A DNA stretch of 33,505 nucleotides from an uncultured Spirochaetaceae bacterium (GTDB taxonomy: Bacteria > Spirochaetota > Spirochaetia > Sphaerochaetales > Sphaerochaetaceae): the NCBI GenBank assembly GCA_944389075.1, contig CALXLA010000018.1, positions 1 to 33,505 of the forward strand, given 5' to 3'. Position numbers and translations under genes: made by a program. The notes under the pieces are model-generated. The model made no database searches. It was not told the origin of the DNA and saw only the letters and a program-made list of their open reading frames with translations. The number at the start of each line of letters is the position of its first letter. The stretch's first letter is position 1. Below are positions 7,257-15,007 of the stretch, piece by piece.

Positions 7257-8836
7257 ACAAGGTCAATTTGATACTTCATGCTCATCTGCCATATGTAAGA
7301 CATCTGGAATATCCGAAATTCCTTGAGGAGAACTGGCTTTTCGAATCGCTCAATGAGACATATATACCTCTGCTGCGGATGCTTGAGAAGCTCGATATGG
7401 AAGGCCTTGGCTACCATTTCTCGATTTGCTTCTCTCCGACTCTTGTCACCATGCTTACAGATGGTCCTCTCCAGGAGAGGTTCATCGATTACATGAATGG
7501 CCGCATAGAGCTTGGCGAGAAGGAAGTTGAGAGGACCCTCAGGGAAGAGACCGAGTGTCATGATATGGCAGTGCGATATCTTGAGGATGCAAGGACCAAT
7601 CTTGAGATGTTCGAGCGCTGCGGACGCAATATCCTGATCGGCTATCGCAATCTTGCTGACCGCAACAGGGTAGAGCTTCTCACAACTGCTGCGACTCATG
7701 CCTATCTTCCTATATACAAGAGCCATCCGACTGCGATAAAGGCCCAGGTCGTCACAGGCCTGAAGACGCATGAAAGAGTATTCGGACAGGCTGCGAAGGG
7801 CTTCTGGCTTCCGGAATGCGGGTATTACCCGGGGCTTGACAAGGTCCTCTATGACAATGGTGTCCTCTGGTGCCAGCTTGCATCGCACTCAGTCATATCT
7901 GCGCGCGACAAGTCTTTGTATGGCGGCTATAAGCCTGTGAGGCTTCCAAGCGGTCTCTTCGGATTCCCGCGTGACTGGAGTCTCACATCGCTCATCTGGT
8001 CTTCTGTCTCTGGCTATCCATGCGATAGCGACAACAGGGATTTCTATCGTGATATAGGATACTATCTGCCGCTTGAGTATGTCGGGCCATACATACATGA
8101 GCCTGAGGTCAGGGTATTCACTGGCTATAAGTATCATGCCGTCACGGGAAAGACAGAGGATAAGCGCTACTACGATTATAGAAAGGCCATGAGCAAGACG
8201 GCTCTCCATGTGGAGAACTACATATATTCCATAAAGCGCAAAGGCCTTGCCCTTGAGACCTGCGGTATAAAGGATCCCATATTCAATCTCTGCTTCGATG
8301 CTGAGCTCTTCGGACACAGGTGGTATGAAGGTATCAAGTTCCTCGATCTTTTCCTGAGACGAGGGATGGAGTGCAAGGATATCGCATTCACGACTCCGAC
8401 GATGTCCATCCTCGACGGCAATGAATATGACAACCTCTATGTCAATGAATGTTCATGGGGGCTTGGCGGTTATTCCGATACCTGGCTTGATGCATCGAAT
8501 TCCTGGATTTACAGACATATAGGGAAGGCGCTTGACAGAATGGAGGAGCTGACGCATCGGTTCCCTGATCAGGGTTCGCTTAAAGGCCGGTTCCTCAATC
8601 AGGCATCCAGGGAGGTCCTTCTTGCTATGGCATCGGACTGGCCCTGCATCATGCATGACAGGACCAGTGTCGCATATGCGGAGAAGCGTCTGCGCAATCA
8701 TCTCGGGTCATTCAATGTCGTGTACTCTTCGATGTGCCAGAACACCGTGAATACGGAGTGGCTCATAAATGCAGAGCGCAGCAGCCAGATTTTCCCTGAT
8801 ATGGATTACACGCTTTTCGATCCTGATAAGCTCTGA
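7253..8836 (+). CDS. GH57 1,4-alpha-glucan branching enzyme (DUF1957 type)
   Basis: GH57 branching enzymes cut an alpha-1,4 glucan chain and rejoin it by an alpha-1,6 bond, making glycogen-like polymers in the cytoplasm. The 527-residue protein shows HAHLPYVRH (9-17), the nucleophile motif WLPECGY with Glu188, and the acid motif CFDAELFGHRW with Asp349. These match the spacing of the archaeal TK1436-type enzymes, whose catalytic pair is near residues 183 and 354. The C-terminal part (about 420-527) corresponds to the helical DUF1957 domain. It is co-transcribed with the DUF4912 gene and followed by a terminator. A sister activity (4-alpha-glucanotransferase or amylase) is possible, but the motif set favours branching. 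Confidence 0.88.
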   Translation: MNKVNLILHAHLPYVRHLEYPKFLEENWLFESLNETYIPLLRMLEKLDMEGLGYHFSICFSPTLVTMLTDGPLQERFIDYMNGRIELGEKEVERTLREETECHDMAVRYLEDARTNLEMFERCGRNILIGYRNLADRNRVELLTTAATHAYLPIYKSHPTAIKAQVVTGLKTHERVFGQAAKGFWLPECGYYPGLDKVLYDNGVLWCQLASHSVISARDKSLYGGYKPVRLPSGLFGFPRDWSLTSLIWSSVSGYPCDSDNRDFYRDIGYYLPLEYVGPYIHEPEVRVFTGYKYHAVTGKTEDKRYYDYRKAMSKTALHVENYIYSIKRKGLALETCGIKDPIFNLCFDAELFGHRWYEGIKFLDLFLRRGMECKDIAFTTPTMSILDGNEYDNLYVNECSWGLGGYSDTWLDASNSWIYRHIGKALDRMEELTHRFPDQGSLKGRFLNQASREVLLAMASDWPCIMHDRTSVAYAEKRLRNHLGSFNVVYSSMCQNTVNTEWLINAERSSQIFPDMDYTLFDPDKL

Positions 8837-8865
8837 AAGGGATACATAATCAATATTCTATTGCT

Positions 8866-8893
8866 AACTCCTTGTAAGCCAAGGAGTTTTTTA
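8866..8893 (+). terminator. Intrinsic terminator after the branching-enzyme operon
   Basis: AACTCCTTG (8866-8874) pairs perfectly with CAAGGAGTT (8880-8888) across a 5-nt loop, followed by a T-rich tail. It separates the glucan operon from the division cluster. Confidence 0.85.
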
Positions 8894-8956
8894 TTTCATC
8901 AATGAAGAGTTCAATCCTGAATGAGGATTTTGTGCGTGTTTTTGTGTGGATTTTCC

Positions 8957-9001
8957 TTGCATTGCAGTGGGCTTTGGTGTAGTGTAGTGGTATGAAGTGG
9001 G
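8957..9001 (+). promoter_or_regulatory. MraZ operator: four direct GTGGG-type boxes over the dcw promoter
   Basis: Four boxes occur with an exact 10-bp period: AGTGGG at 8966, GGTGTA at 8976, AGTGGT at 8986 and AGTGGG at 8996. MraZ is known to bind tandem GTGGG-like repeats spaced 10 bp apart upstream of its own gene and to repress the dcw operon. The second box is the weakest. A poor promoter (TTGCAT 8957-8962, then TAGTGT 8980-8985) would overlap the boxes. They end about 28 nt before the mraZ ATG. Confidence 0.8.
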
Positions 9002-9029
9002 AGAGATTCCCACAGATGGGTAGGTAGGA

Positions 9030-9482
9030 ATGCAGTTACTTACAGGGATGTATAAAGCGAAGATCGATGATAAAGGGCGTCTGTCTTTGCCTGCAAGACT
9101 AAGGACTGCATTGGCATCCAATCAGGTAGTTGTGCTTCCGGGACTGGATGAGAACCACCTGATGCTGATGACACCTGAGTATTTTGAGAAGGACTTCTGC
9201 GAGCCAATTCTCTCATCCCCTATGGCAATGCTCGATCAGAAGAAACGCAGCCTTATCAGAAAGCTCATATCACCAGCTCAGTATGTGGATATCGACAGTG
9301 CTGGAAGAATCGGCATACCGCTCACAGTGAGGGAGAAGTATTCGCTCCCGAACAAAGGAGAGGCTCTCTTCGTAGGTACAGGCTTTGCGATTGAGCTCTG
9401 GAATCCGGCTGTCTATGAATCATTCGATGACGGAACGTCGATTTCTGACCTTGCGCAGAGCCTGCTTGAGGAGAGGGAGTAA
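9030..9482 (+). CDS. mraZ: Transcriptional regulator MraZ
   Basis: MraZ is a ring-forming DNA-binding protein that autoregulates the division and cell wall (dcw) operon. The 150-residue product has the two expected SpoVT/AbrB-like half domains, each with a DxxGR motif: DDKGRLSLPARLR (about 12-24) and DSAGRIGIPLTVR (about 90-102). Tandem MraZ boxes with 10-bp spacing lie immediately upstream. The start ATG follows TAGGTAGGA. It is the first gene of an operon that probably runs to flhF at 20395, and its stop overlaps the rsmH start by 1 nt. Confidence 0.95.
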   Translation: MQLLTGMYKAKIDDKGRLSLPARLRTALASNQVVVLPGLDENHLMLMTPEYFEKDFCEPILSSPMAMLDQKKRSLIRKLISPAQYVDIDSAGRIGIPLTVREKYSLPNKGEALFVGTGFAIELWNPAVYESFDDGTSISDLAQSLLEERE

Positions 9483-10366
9483 TGGAAATCAGGCACTATC
9501 CTGTCATGCACAAGGAGGTCCTTGAGTATCTTACGATACCGCAAGGAAAAGCATGCATGATAGACTGTACGACAGGAGAGGGTGGGCATACCAGCCTCTT
9601 CCTCTCTAATTATCCGGATCTCAGCATAATCGGCCTTGACAGGGATAAGGAGATACAGAAGAAAGCCATCGAGAGACTTTCTGCTTTCGCGCCTCGCTTT
9701 ACTCCGGTACTATCGTGGTTCGATGAGTATCTTGCCTCAGCTGAGACTGAATCCGCAGATGCGGTTCTTTTCGATTTAGGGATTTCGATGTTCCACTACG
9801 CGGAGAGCGGCAGGGGCTTTTCATTCAAAAGCGATGAGAAGCTTGATATGCGTCTCAATACGGATGGCGGCATGAGCGCGGCAGATGTGGTCAACGGCTA
9901 CAGTGAGGAAGCTCTTGCGGATGTCATCTACCGCTATGGAGAGGAACGTTATTCACGACGTATTGCGAGAGCAATAGCCGATAGAAGGAAGGAAAAGCAG
10001 TTCGAGCTTTCCTCCGATCTTGCCGATGTGATAGCCGCATCGGTTCCTGGGCAGTACAGGCATGGAAGGATACATCCTGCGACAAGGACCTTCCAGGCAC
10101 TGAGAATAGAGGTGAATGGGGAGCTTGACAGGATCAAGCCGGCTTTGGGGGAAGCCGAAAGGGTACTCAGGCCAGGTGGAAGGATCGCAGTGATCACATT
10201 CCATTCGCTTGAGGACAGGATAGTGAAATGGTTCTTCAAGGATGAAGAGAGAGAGGGAAGAGTGAGGATCCTCACGAAAAAGCCCATAGTCCCTTCTGAT
10301 GAGGAAATCGCAGAAAACGCACCCTCGCGGAGCGCAAAGCTTAGAGTGGTGGAGAAGGTGTTATGA
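9482..10366 (+). CDS. rsmH: 16S rRNA (cytosine-N4) methyltransferase RsmH
   Basis: RsmH (MraW) methylates N4 of cytosine 1402 in 16S rRNA using S-adenosylmethionine. The 294-residue product is close to normal length. It has the SAM-binding segment MIDCTTGEGGHTSLFL (about 23-38), the LDRD segment, LFDLGIS, and the family signature ATRTFQALRIEVNGEL. The second position of mraZ-rsmH-ftsL is the conserved dcw arrangement. A GAGGAGAGGGAG ribosome-binding region lies in the mraZ end. It overlaps the next gene by 4 nt (ATGA). Confidence 0.96.
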   Translation: MEIRHYPVMHKEVLEYLTIPQGKACMIDCTTGEGGHTSLFLSNYPDLSIIGLDRDKEIQKKAIERLSAFAPRFTPVLSWFDEYLASAETESADAVLFDLGISMFHYAESGRGFSFKSDEKLDMRLNTDGGMSAADVVNGYSEEALADVIYRYGEERYSRRIARAIADRRKEKQFELSSDLADVIAASVPGQYRHGRIHPATRTFQALRIEVNGELDRIKPALGEAERVLRPGGRIAVITFHSLEDRIVKWFFKDEEREGRVRILTKKPIVPSDEEIAENAPSRSAKLRVVEKVL

Positions 10367-10638
10367 ATGATATAGAAGTCGGAAGAAAGCTGTCTCGGCC
10401 ATACAAGGCTCTGATTGTCGCCTTGCTTACGCTGAGCTTCATCATCGTATTCCTCCCATTGTGGCAGATGGGATCGGAAAGCACGCTTTCTGTTAAAGTT
10501 GCATCGGCTGATGAGGCCTATGCTGATGAGGATGCGCAGAGAAGGGCCCTCAGGGCTGCGATTGCAGCAGGTGAGCCTGATATCGAAGAGCAATATTTCT
10601 TCAGTGCAGGTATATCTAGAAACGATTATTTGAGGTAA
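10363..10638 (+). CDS. ftsL: Small single-pass membrane protein at the FtsL position
   Basis: This 91-residue protein has a basic N-terminus (1-15), one membrane segment (about 16-35) and a short extracytoplasmic tail of about 55 residues rich in acidic residues and Ala. FtsL is the bitopic coiled-coil subunit of the FtsQLB divisome complex that activates FtsWI. Position right after rsmH and topology support an FtsL assignment. However, the tail lacks an obvious leucine zipper and is shorter than usual, so sequence alone does not prove it. Start ATG overlaps the rsmH end and follows GGAGAAGG. Gene symbol is by position. Confidence 0.5.
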   Translation: MNDIEVGRKLSRPYKALIVALLTLSFIIVFLPLWQMGSESTLSVKVASADEAYADEDAQRRALRAAIAAGEPDIEEQYFFSAGISRNDYLR

Positions 10639-10641
10639 TCT

Positions 10642-11817
10642 TTGCTTGATATGCCAAAAGAACAGATCAGCTATGATGATATAACATACAAGGTCGGCAA
10701 CAATGGCGATAAATCAGGTTCATTATCGCCATTTACATTTCTCTGTCTTGTGCTGGTGCTTGCGCTTTTCGGCCTTGTACAGCTTTACAGCGTCTCCTTC
10801 CCGATAGCAGTCAGGGAAGGACTCAGTCATTATCATTATTTCCTGCTTCAGGTTATAGCAGCCGGCTTTGGGCTTGCAGCTGGGCTTGTTCTTTATTTCA
10901 TTCCGCTCAAGGCAATAAGGAAGCTCTATTTCGTATTCTATCCTGTTGCCATAGCATCTGGCATACTTATCCTTTTCCCGCAGTTCTCCGAGGATGGATA
11001 TCTGATTGTCGATTCAATCCGCATCGCATCTCCGGGATCTCTTGCTGCTGTTGCCGCAGCTTTCATGGCTGCTGACATAATACCTGAGCCGGACAGCATC
11101 GGAGGCGGACTTGTCAGGGAATATGTCCTTTCCTTCATATTCCTTACAGTCCTTCTTGTTCTCACGCTTTTCTCATCAGGGCTTTCCTGGTTCATCATCA
11201 TCTCCATGATAGTGCTATCTGCATATGCCATCAAAGGAACAGGTAAGGTTGCTGTCGCAGTATATGCTGTTCTTATTGCTGCTTGCGCCGCAGTGCTTTT
11301 CGCCCTTTTTGATTCCATATCGGATCCTGTTCTCGCATCCATCGTCCCCTCGTCAGGAATGAAGCTGTATGACAGCGATCTCAGCCGGGCGCTTCTGTCA
11401 TTCGCAGATGGCGGAATCGCGGGCAAGGGGCTTGGCAGCGGTCTTGAAGATCCCTTTTCATATGGCAGTGCTGAAAGCATCTTCATATTTCCTTCAATCG
11501 CAAGGGAACTCGGTGCGAATGGCTGTGCTTTCATTGTGATACTCTTCGCATTTGTGATGCTTATCGGGGTCAGGACAGCGATGAGGGCTCTCAGGAGGGA
11601 AGACCTGCCTTCCGCAACTCTCGTTCTTTCGCTGACTCTTGTCCTTGTGCTCAAAGCTGTACTGAATATGCTGTATGCATCAGGGCTTCTTCCTCTTCCG
11701 GGAGTCCTTCTTCCGTTCTTCAGCTATTCTGTTTCGGAGGAGGGCATGAACATAGCTGTGTCTGTCCTCCTGTACAGGATGATCTACATGATAGGGAGGG
11801 AAAATGCACAGGGCTGA
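10642..11817 (+). CDS. ftsW: FtsW-family SEDS protein with degenerate active site
   Basis: SEDS proteins (FtsW, RodA) are multi-pass membrane glycosyltransferases that polymerise lipid II together with a class B PBP. The 391-residue product has about ten hydrophobic segments from residue 31 on and recognisable SEDS landmarks: GGIAGKGLG (257-265), ELG (289-291) and the C-terminal GLLPLPGVLLPFFSYS. The catalytic surroundings are lost. The family LPEaHTDFIFAVIGEELG motif reads SYGSAESIFIFPSIARELG, putting Ile280 where the essential Asp should be and Arg for the first Glu. The GARRWI...PSE region is also unrecognisable (about 119-133), and SYGGS near the end has become SYSVS. Polymerase activity is therefore doubtful; a scaffold role is inferred. 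The TTG start at 10642 has GAGGT 5 nt upstream; ATG 10651 is the alternative. Confidence 0.8.
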   Translation: MLDMPKEQISYDDITYKVGNNGDKSGSLSPFTFLCLVLVLALFGLVQLYSVSFPIAVREGLSHYHYFLLQVIAAGFGLAAGLVLYFIPLKAIRKLYFVFYPVAIASGILILFPQFSEDGYLIVDSIRIASPGSLAAVAAAFMAADIIPEPDSIGGGLVREYVLSFIFLTVLLVLTLFSSGLSWFIIISMIVLSAYAIKGTGKVAVAVYAVLIAACAAVLFALFDSISDPVLASIVPSSGMKLYDSDLSRALLSFADGGIAGKGLGSGLEDPFSYGSAESIFIFPSIARELGANGCAFIVILFAFVMLIGVRTAMRALRREDLPSATLVLSLTLVLVLKAVLNMLYASGLLPLPGVLLPFFSYSVSEEGMNIAVSVLLYRMIYMIGRENAQG

Positions 11818-12493
11818 GAAAGCAGGATCGTTATTCATCCTGGCAATGCTGACATCCGCGGCTGTATATGCAGCGCTTTCATATATGCCGTTCTCAGCTA
11901 TCACATCAGTCTCTGTCGACGGGACTCCTTCTCTTGAGAGGATTTTCCTTCCTCTTGCGGGAAGCTCCTATCTCTCATCCAGACGGTTCTGGGCTGAGAT
12001 CGCGGCTTCCGCATTGCCCTATGTCGATGATGTATCCATCGCATTGGATAATGGAAAAGCCAGTGTCGCGGCAGAATACAGGAAAGATGGCGTCATGATC
12101 GCCTCACATGAGAAAGTGTATATCGTATATCCTGATTCTGCAGAGGAAATAGATTTCGAAGATGTGCCGTTCCTGATGGGACTCTATCCGATAGTCGAGG
12201 TTGGTGATGACTTCATCGGAGATCCATACAGGAGGGATGTCATAAGAGCTGCCAGGGAGCTTTCAGGGCTTTCAAGCTTGATAACCTGGATGGAATACTG
12301 CAATAATCTTACTGATGGATCATCGGCATTGATAATCGATCTTCCGGTATTCAGGGCAGAGCTTGCAGTAAGGGATGTGGTTTCAGGAACTGATATCAGG
12401 GAGAGTATAGCAATGATCAGCAGGGAAGCAGATCCTGCATATGCTGATGAAGCGCATTACGAGCTCTTTTCTGATGGTCTGGTCAGGGTATAG
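11804..12493 (+). CDS. ftsQ: FtsQ/DivIB-like bitopic division protein
   Basis: The 229-residue product has a short N-terminus, one membrane helix (about 8-28), and then an extracytoplasmic domain. That domain begins FSAITSVSVDGTPSLE, resembling the POTRA start of FtsQ/DivIB. FtsQ links FtsK, FtsL, FtsB and FtsW at the septum. Its place between ftsW and ftsA is the canonical ftsQ position. The extracytoplasmic part is somewhat short and shows no other diagnostic motif, so the symbol rests mainly on context and topology. GGGAGGGAAA precedes the ATG, which overlaps the ftsW end by 14 nt. ftsA starts 13 nt later. Confidence 0.6.
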   Translation: MHRAEKAGSLFILAMLTSAAVYAALSYMPFSAITSVSVDGTPSLERIFLPLAGSSYLSSRRFWAEIAASALPYVDDVSIALDNGKASVAAEYRKDGVMIASHEKVYIVYPDSAEEIDFEDVPFLMGLYPIVEVGDDFIGDPYRRDVIRAARELSGLSSLITWMEYCNNLTDGSSALIIDLPVFRAELAVRDVVSGTDIRESIAMISREADPAYADEAHYELFSDGLVRV

Positions 12494-12506
12494 AAGGGGA
12501 TAGGCT

Positions 12507-13736
12507 GTGTCAGATAAGACTCTTGTTGGATTGGATATAGGAACAAGCTGGACCAGGGCTGTCATAGGGACTGTTTCCAAAGATGGACAGCTCATGATTG
12601 AAGCGATCTCCGAGCGTTCCTCCGAAGGAGTGAAAGCGGGATCAATTGTCAATATAGAGCAGACACTCAAAGTCATAAACAGCACTGTATCGGATGCTGA
12701 GCTGCAGGCAGGGACAGAAGTCTCATCTGTAATACTCGGAGTAGGTGGCGACCATATAAGGGGGATAACCTCTTCCGGCGTCGTAGGCATACAGTCGAAG
12801 AATCAGGAGATAAAGAGGGAGGATATAAGGCGTTCGATTGATGTCGCACGCGCACGCGATCTTCCGCAGGATACGGAGATCCTCCATACTCTTGTCCAGG
12901 ATTTCCAGGTCGATTCACGTTCCGGGATAAAGGATCCCATCGATATGCTTGGCCACAGGCTCGATACAAGAGTCCTGCTTGTCACAGGTGCATCGTCCAT
13001 CTGCCAGAATCTCCGCAAGTGTGTTCAGAAAGCGGGGCTTCAGGTCCAGCGCATGATACTCCAGCCGCTTGCAGACAGCGAGGTGGTGCTCAGTACGGAT
13101 GAGAAGGAGATGGGAGCCATAGTGATAAATATCGGCTATGGCTGCACGAATGCGATTGCCTATGTCCAGGGTGCGCCTGTGTATGTGGGTGGTATAGCAT
13201 TGGGCAGTGACAGCGTCACCGGTGATATCGCATATATGCTTCAGGTTCCGCGTACGGCTGCCGAGTCCATAAAGATATCAGATGGATGCTGTCATACGCC
13301 TTCTGTTTCGGATTCTGAGATGATAGTGACTCCTGCTGTGGGTGGAAAGCCTGCGATACGCCTTCCGAAGAAGGAGCTTTCAAAGCTCATCGAGCCCCGC
13401 ATGGCTGAGATCTTCTCCATCCTCTCATCGGAGATCGAGAAGAATGACATCCAGGGTTCTTTCGGAGCCGGCGTGGTGCTTGTCGGAGGCGGAGCGCTTC
13501 TGTCAGGAGCTACGGAACTTGCATCGGAGATCTTCAGGCTTCCTGCGCGCATAGGATTCCCTGAGGCGATAAATGGTCTGGACAGGATGTATATAGATCC
13601 GAGATATTCCACGCTTCTGGGACTCCTGAAAATGGAGGCGAAGAAATATAAGGAGAACACATCGCTTTCATCTGGCCATAAGGATGATGGCAGCATAGGT
13701 GGCAAGATAAGGAATCTTTTCGGGAAGCTGTTTTAA
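12507..13736 (+). CDS. ftsA: Cell division protein FtsA
   Basis: FtsA is the actin-fold ATPase that tethers FtsZ filaments to the membrane. The 409-residue product shows the N-terminal phosphate 1 motif LVGLDIGTSWTRAVIG (about 7-22), the shuffled 1C subdomain region, and a late phosphate 2 segment GAGVVLVGGGALLSG. It ends GGKIRNLFGKLF, the amphipathic membrane-targeting helix expected of FtsA. The start is GTG after AAGGGGATAGG. It precedes ftsZ by 11 nt in the usual order. Nothing here looks degenerate, unlike the wall-synthesis proteins around it. Confidence 0.96.
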   Translation: MSDKTLVGLDIGTSWTRAVIGTVSKDGQLMIEAISERSSEGVKAGSIVNIEQTLKVINSTVSDAELQAGTEVSSVILGVGGDHIRGITSSGVVGIQSKNQEIKREDIRRSIDVARARDLPQDTEILHTLVQDFQVDSRSGIKDPIDMLGHRLDTRVLLVTGASSICQNLRKCVQKAGLQVQRMILQPLADSEVVLSTDEKEMGAIVINIGYGCTNAIAYVQGAPVYVGGIALGSDSVTGDIAYMLQVPRTAAESIKISDGCCHTPSVSDSEMIVTPAVGGKPAIRLPKKELSKLIEPRMAEIFSILSSEIEKNDIQGSFGAGVVLVGGGALLSGATELASEIFRLPARIGFPEAINGLDRMYIDPRYSTLLGLLKMEAKKYKENTSLSSGHKDDGSIGGKIRNLFGKLF

Positions 13737-13747
13737 AAGGAGCATAT

Positions 13748-15007
13748 ATGGGCATGGATTTTGATATTTTCGATATTGAAGACGCAGCGGCAAGCGAGCA
13801 GACTGCACCTACGATAATCAAGGTAGTGGGAGTAGGCGGAGGCGGTGGCAACGCTATCAACAGGATGATTGCATCAGGGCTTAAGAAGGTTTCCTTCATA
13901 GCTCTCAATACCGATGTCCAGGCTCTCCAGCGCTCCAATGCGCAGACGAGAATCGCAATCGGAAAGGAAATAACAGGGGGCCTTGGGGCCGGTGGAGTTC
14001 CTGAGATAGGCGAGAAGGCAGCTCTTGAATCGAAGGATGAGATAAGGGCAGAGCTCGAGAATGCCGATATGGTATTCATCACTGCGGGTATGGGAGGCGG
14101 TACAGGAACAGGAGCCGCTGCTGTCGTTGCAGAGATCGCAAAGAGCTGTGGCGCTCTTACTGTTGCTGTTGTTACGACGCCATTCGCATTCGAGGGAAAG
14201 AAGAAGCTCGTCCTTGCACATCAGGGCATAGACAGGCTTCGTAAGCAGGTTGATACGCTTATCCTCATCCCTAACCAGCATCTTCTCAAGGTCGTAGAGA
14301 ACAATACCCCGATCCGTCAGGCATTCCTGATTGCAGACAGTGCGCTCCTTCAGTCTGTCCAGGGAATATCCGATCTGATTACCGAGCCTGGTGAGATCAA
14401 TATCGATTTCGCTGATGTGAAGACGATAATGAAGGGCAAGGGTGATGCCCTTATCGGACTTGGATTCGGCGAAGGCGAGAACAGGGCAGTGGATGCCGCG
14501 AAGCTTGCCATTTCCAATCCTCTTCTTGAGAATGCCAGCATCGATGGTGCGAAGTCAGTCCTCGTCAATCTCGCAGGCGGCGACAATCTTACCCTGCAGG
14601 AGTATCAGGATGTGGTTGAGCTCATCACCTCGAACTGCGCGGATGATGCGCTGATCATCGCAGGCCAGAGCTATAACCAGAGCCTCGGAGACAGGATAAA
14701 GGTGACAGTTGTCGCAACTGGATTCGAGTCAAAGCCGGAAGCTTCTGCGGAAATAGATCCAGATACAGAGGTATTCAGAAGAAAGCCTGCCGAGCCTGTA
14801 CAGGAGAAGGCTCCGGAACCTGCTGCTGTGCAGTTCCATCGTGAGGAAAAGCCGAAGCCGGCAGAGAAACAGAGCTCAGATCCTTCAGCTATCACCGTCA
14901 ACAGGTGGCAGGATCTCCAGCAGCAGCTTGGCAAACGCAATGCGCAGCAGAATGACTATTCGATACCTGCAGTGCTCAGATATGCACGCCACGATGATGA
15001 AGAATGA
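13748..15007 (+). CDS. ftsZ: Cell division protein FtsZ
   Basis: FtsZ is the tubulin-like GTPase forming the division ring. The 419-residue product has GVGGGGGNAIN (28-38), the G-box GMGGGTGTG (114-122), NTD in IALNTDVQAL, and the T7 synergy loop NIDFADVKTIM. After the globular core comes a variable Pro/Glu-rich linker (about 335-400). The C-terminal peptide is YSIPAVLRYARHDDEE, close to the conserved IPxFLRrR tail that binds FtsA. A strong AAAAGGAG precedes the ATG. The last 11 nt overlap the Xer gene that follows. All features of an active, FtsA-binding FtsZ are present. Confidence 0.97.
   Translation: MGMDFDIFDIEDAAASEQTAPTIIKVVGVGGGGGNAINRMIASGLKKVSFIALNTDVQALQRSNAQTRIAIGKEITGGLGAGGVPEIGEKAALESKDEIRAELENADMVFITAGMGGGTGTGAAAVVAEIAKSCGALTVAVVTTPFAFEGKKKLVLAHQGIDRLRKQVDTLILIPNQHLLKVVENNTPIRQAFLIADSALLQSVQGISDLITEPGEINIDFADVKTIMKGKGDALIGLGFGEGENRAVDAAKLAISNPLLENASIDGAKSVLVNLAGGDNLTLQEYQDVVELITSNCADDALIIAGQSYNQSLGDRIKVTVVATGFESKPEASAEIDPDTEVFRRKPAEPVQEKAPEPAAVQFHREEKPKPAEKQSSDPSAITVNRWQDLQQQLGKRNAQQNDYSIPAVLRYARHDDEE

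Noticed and set aside
7205-7888. 227-codon open frame antisense to the branching enzyme
   Set aside because: Covers the conserved GH57 catalytic region on the other strand; no independent evidence.
9949-10593. 214-codon open frame antisense to rsmH and the FtsL-position gene
   Set aside because: Shadow of two genes in a conserved cluster; no recognisable motif.
10938-11654. 238-codon open frame antisense to ftsW
   Set aside because: It lies wholly inside a recognisable membrane-protein gene, has no ribosome-binding site or family motif, and reflects codon bias on the opposite strand.
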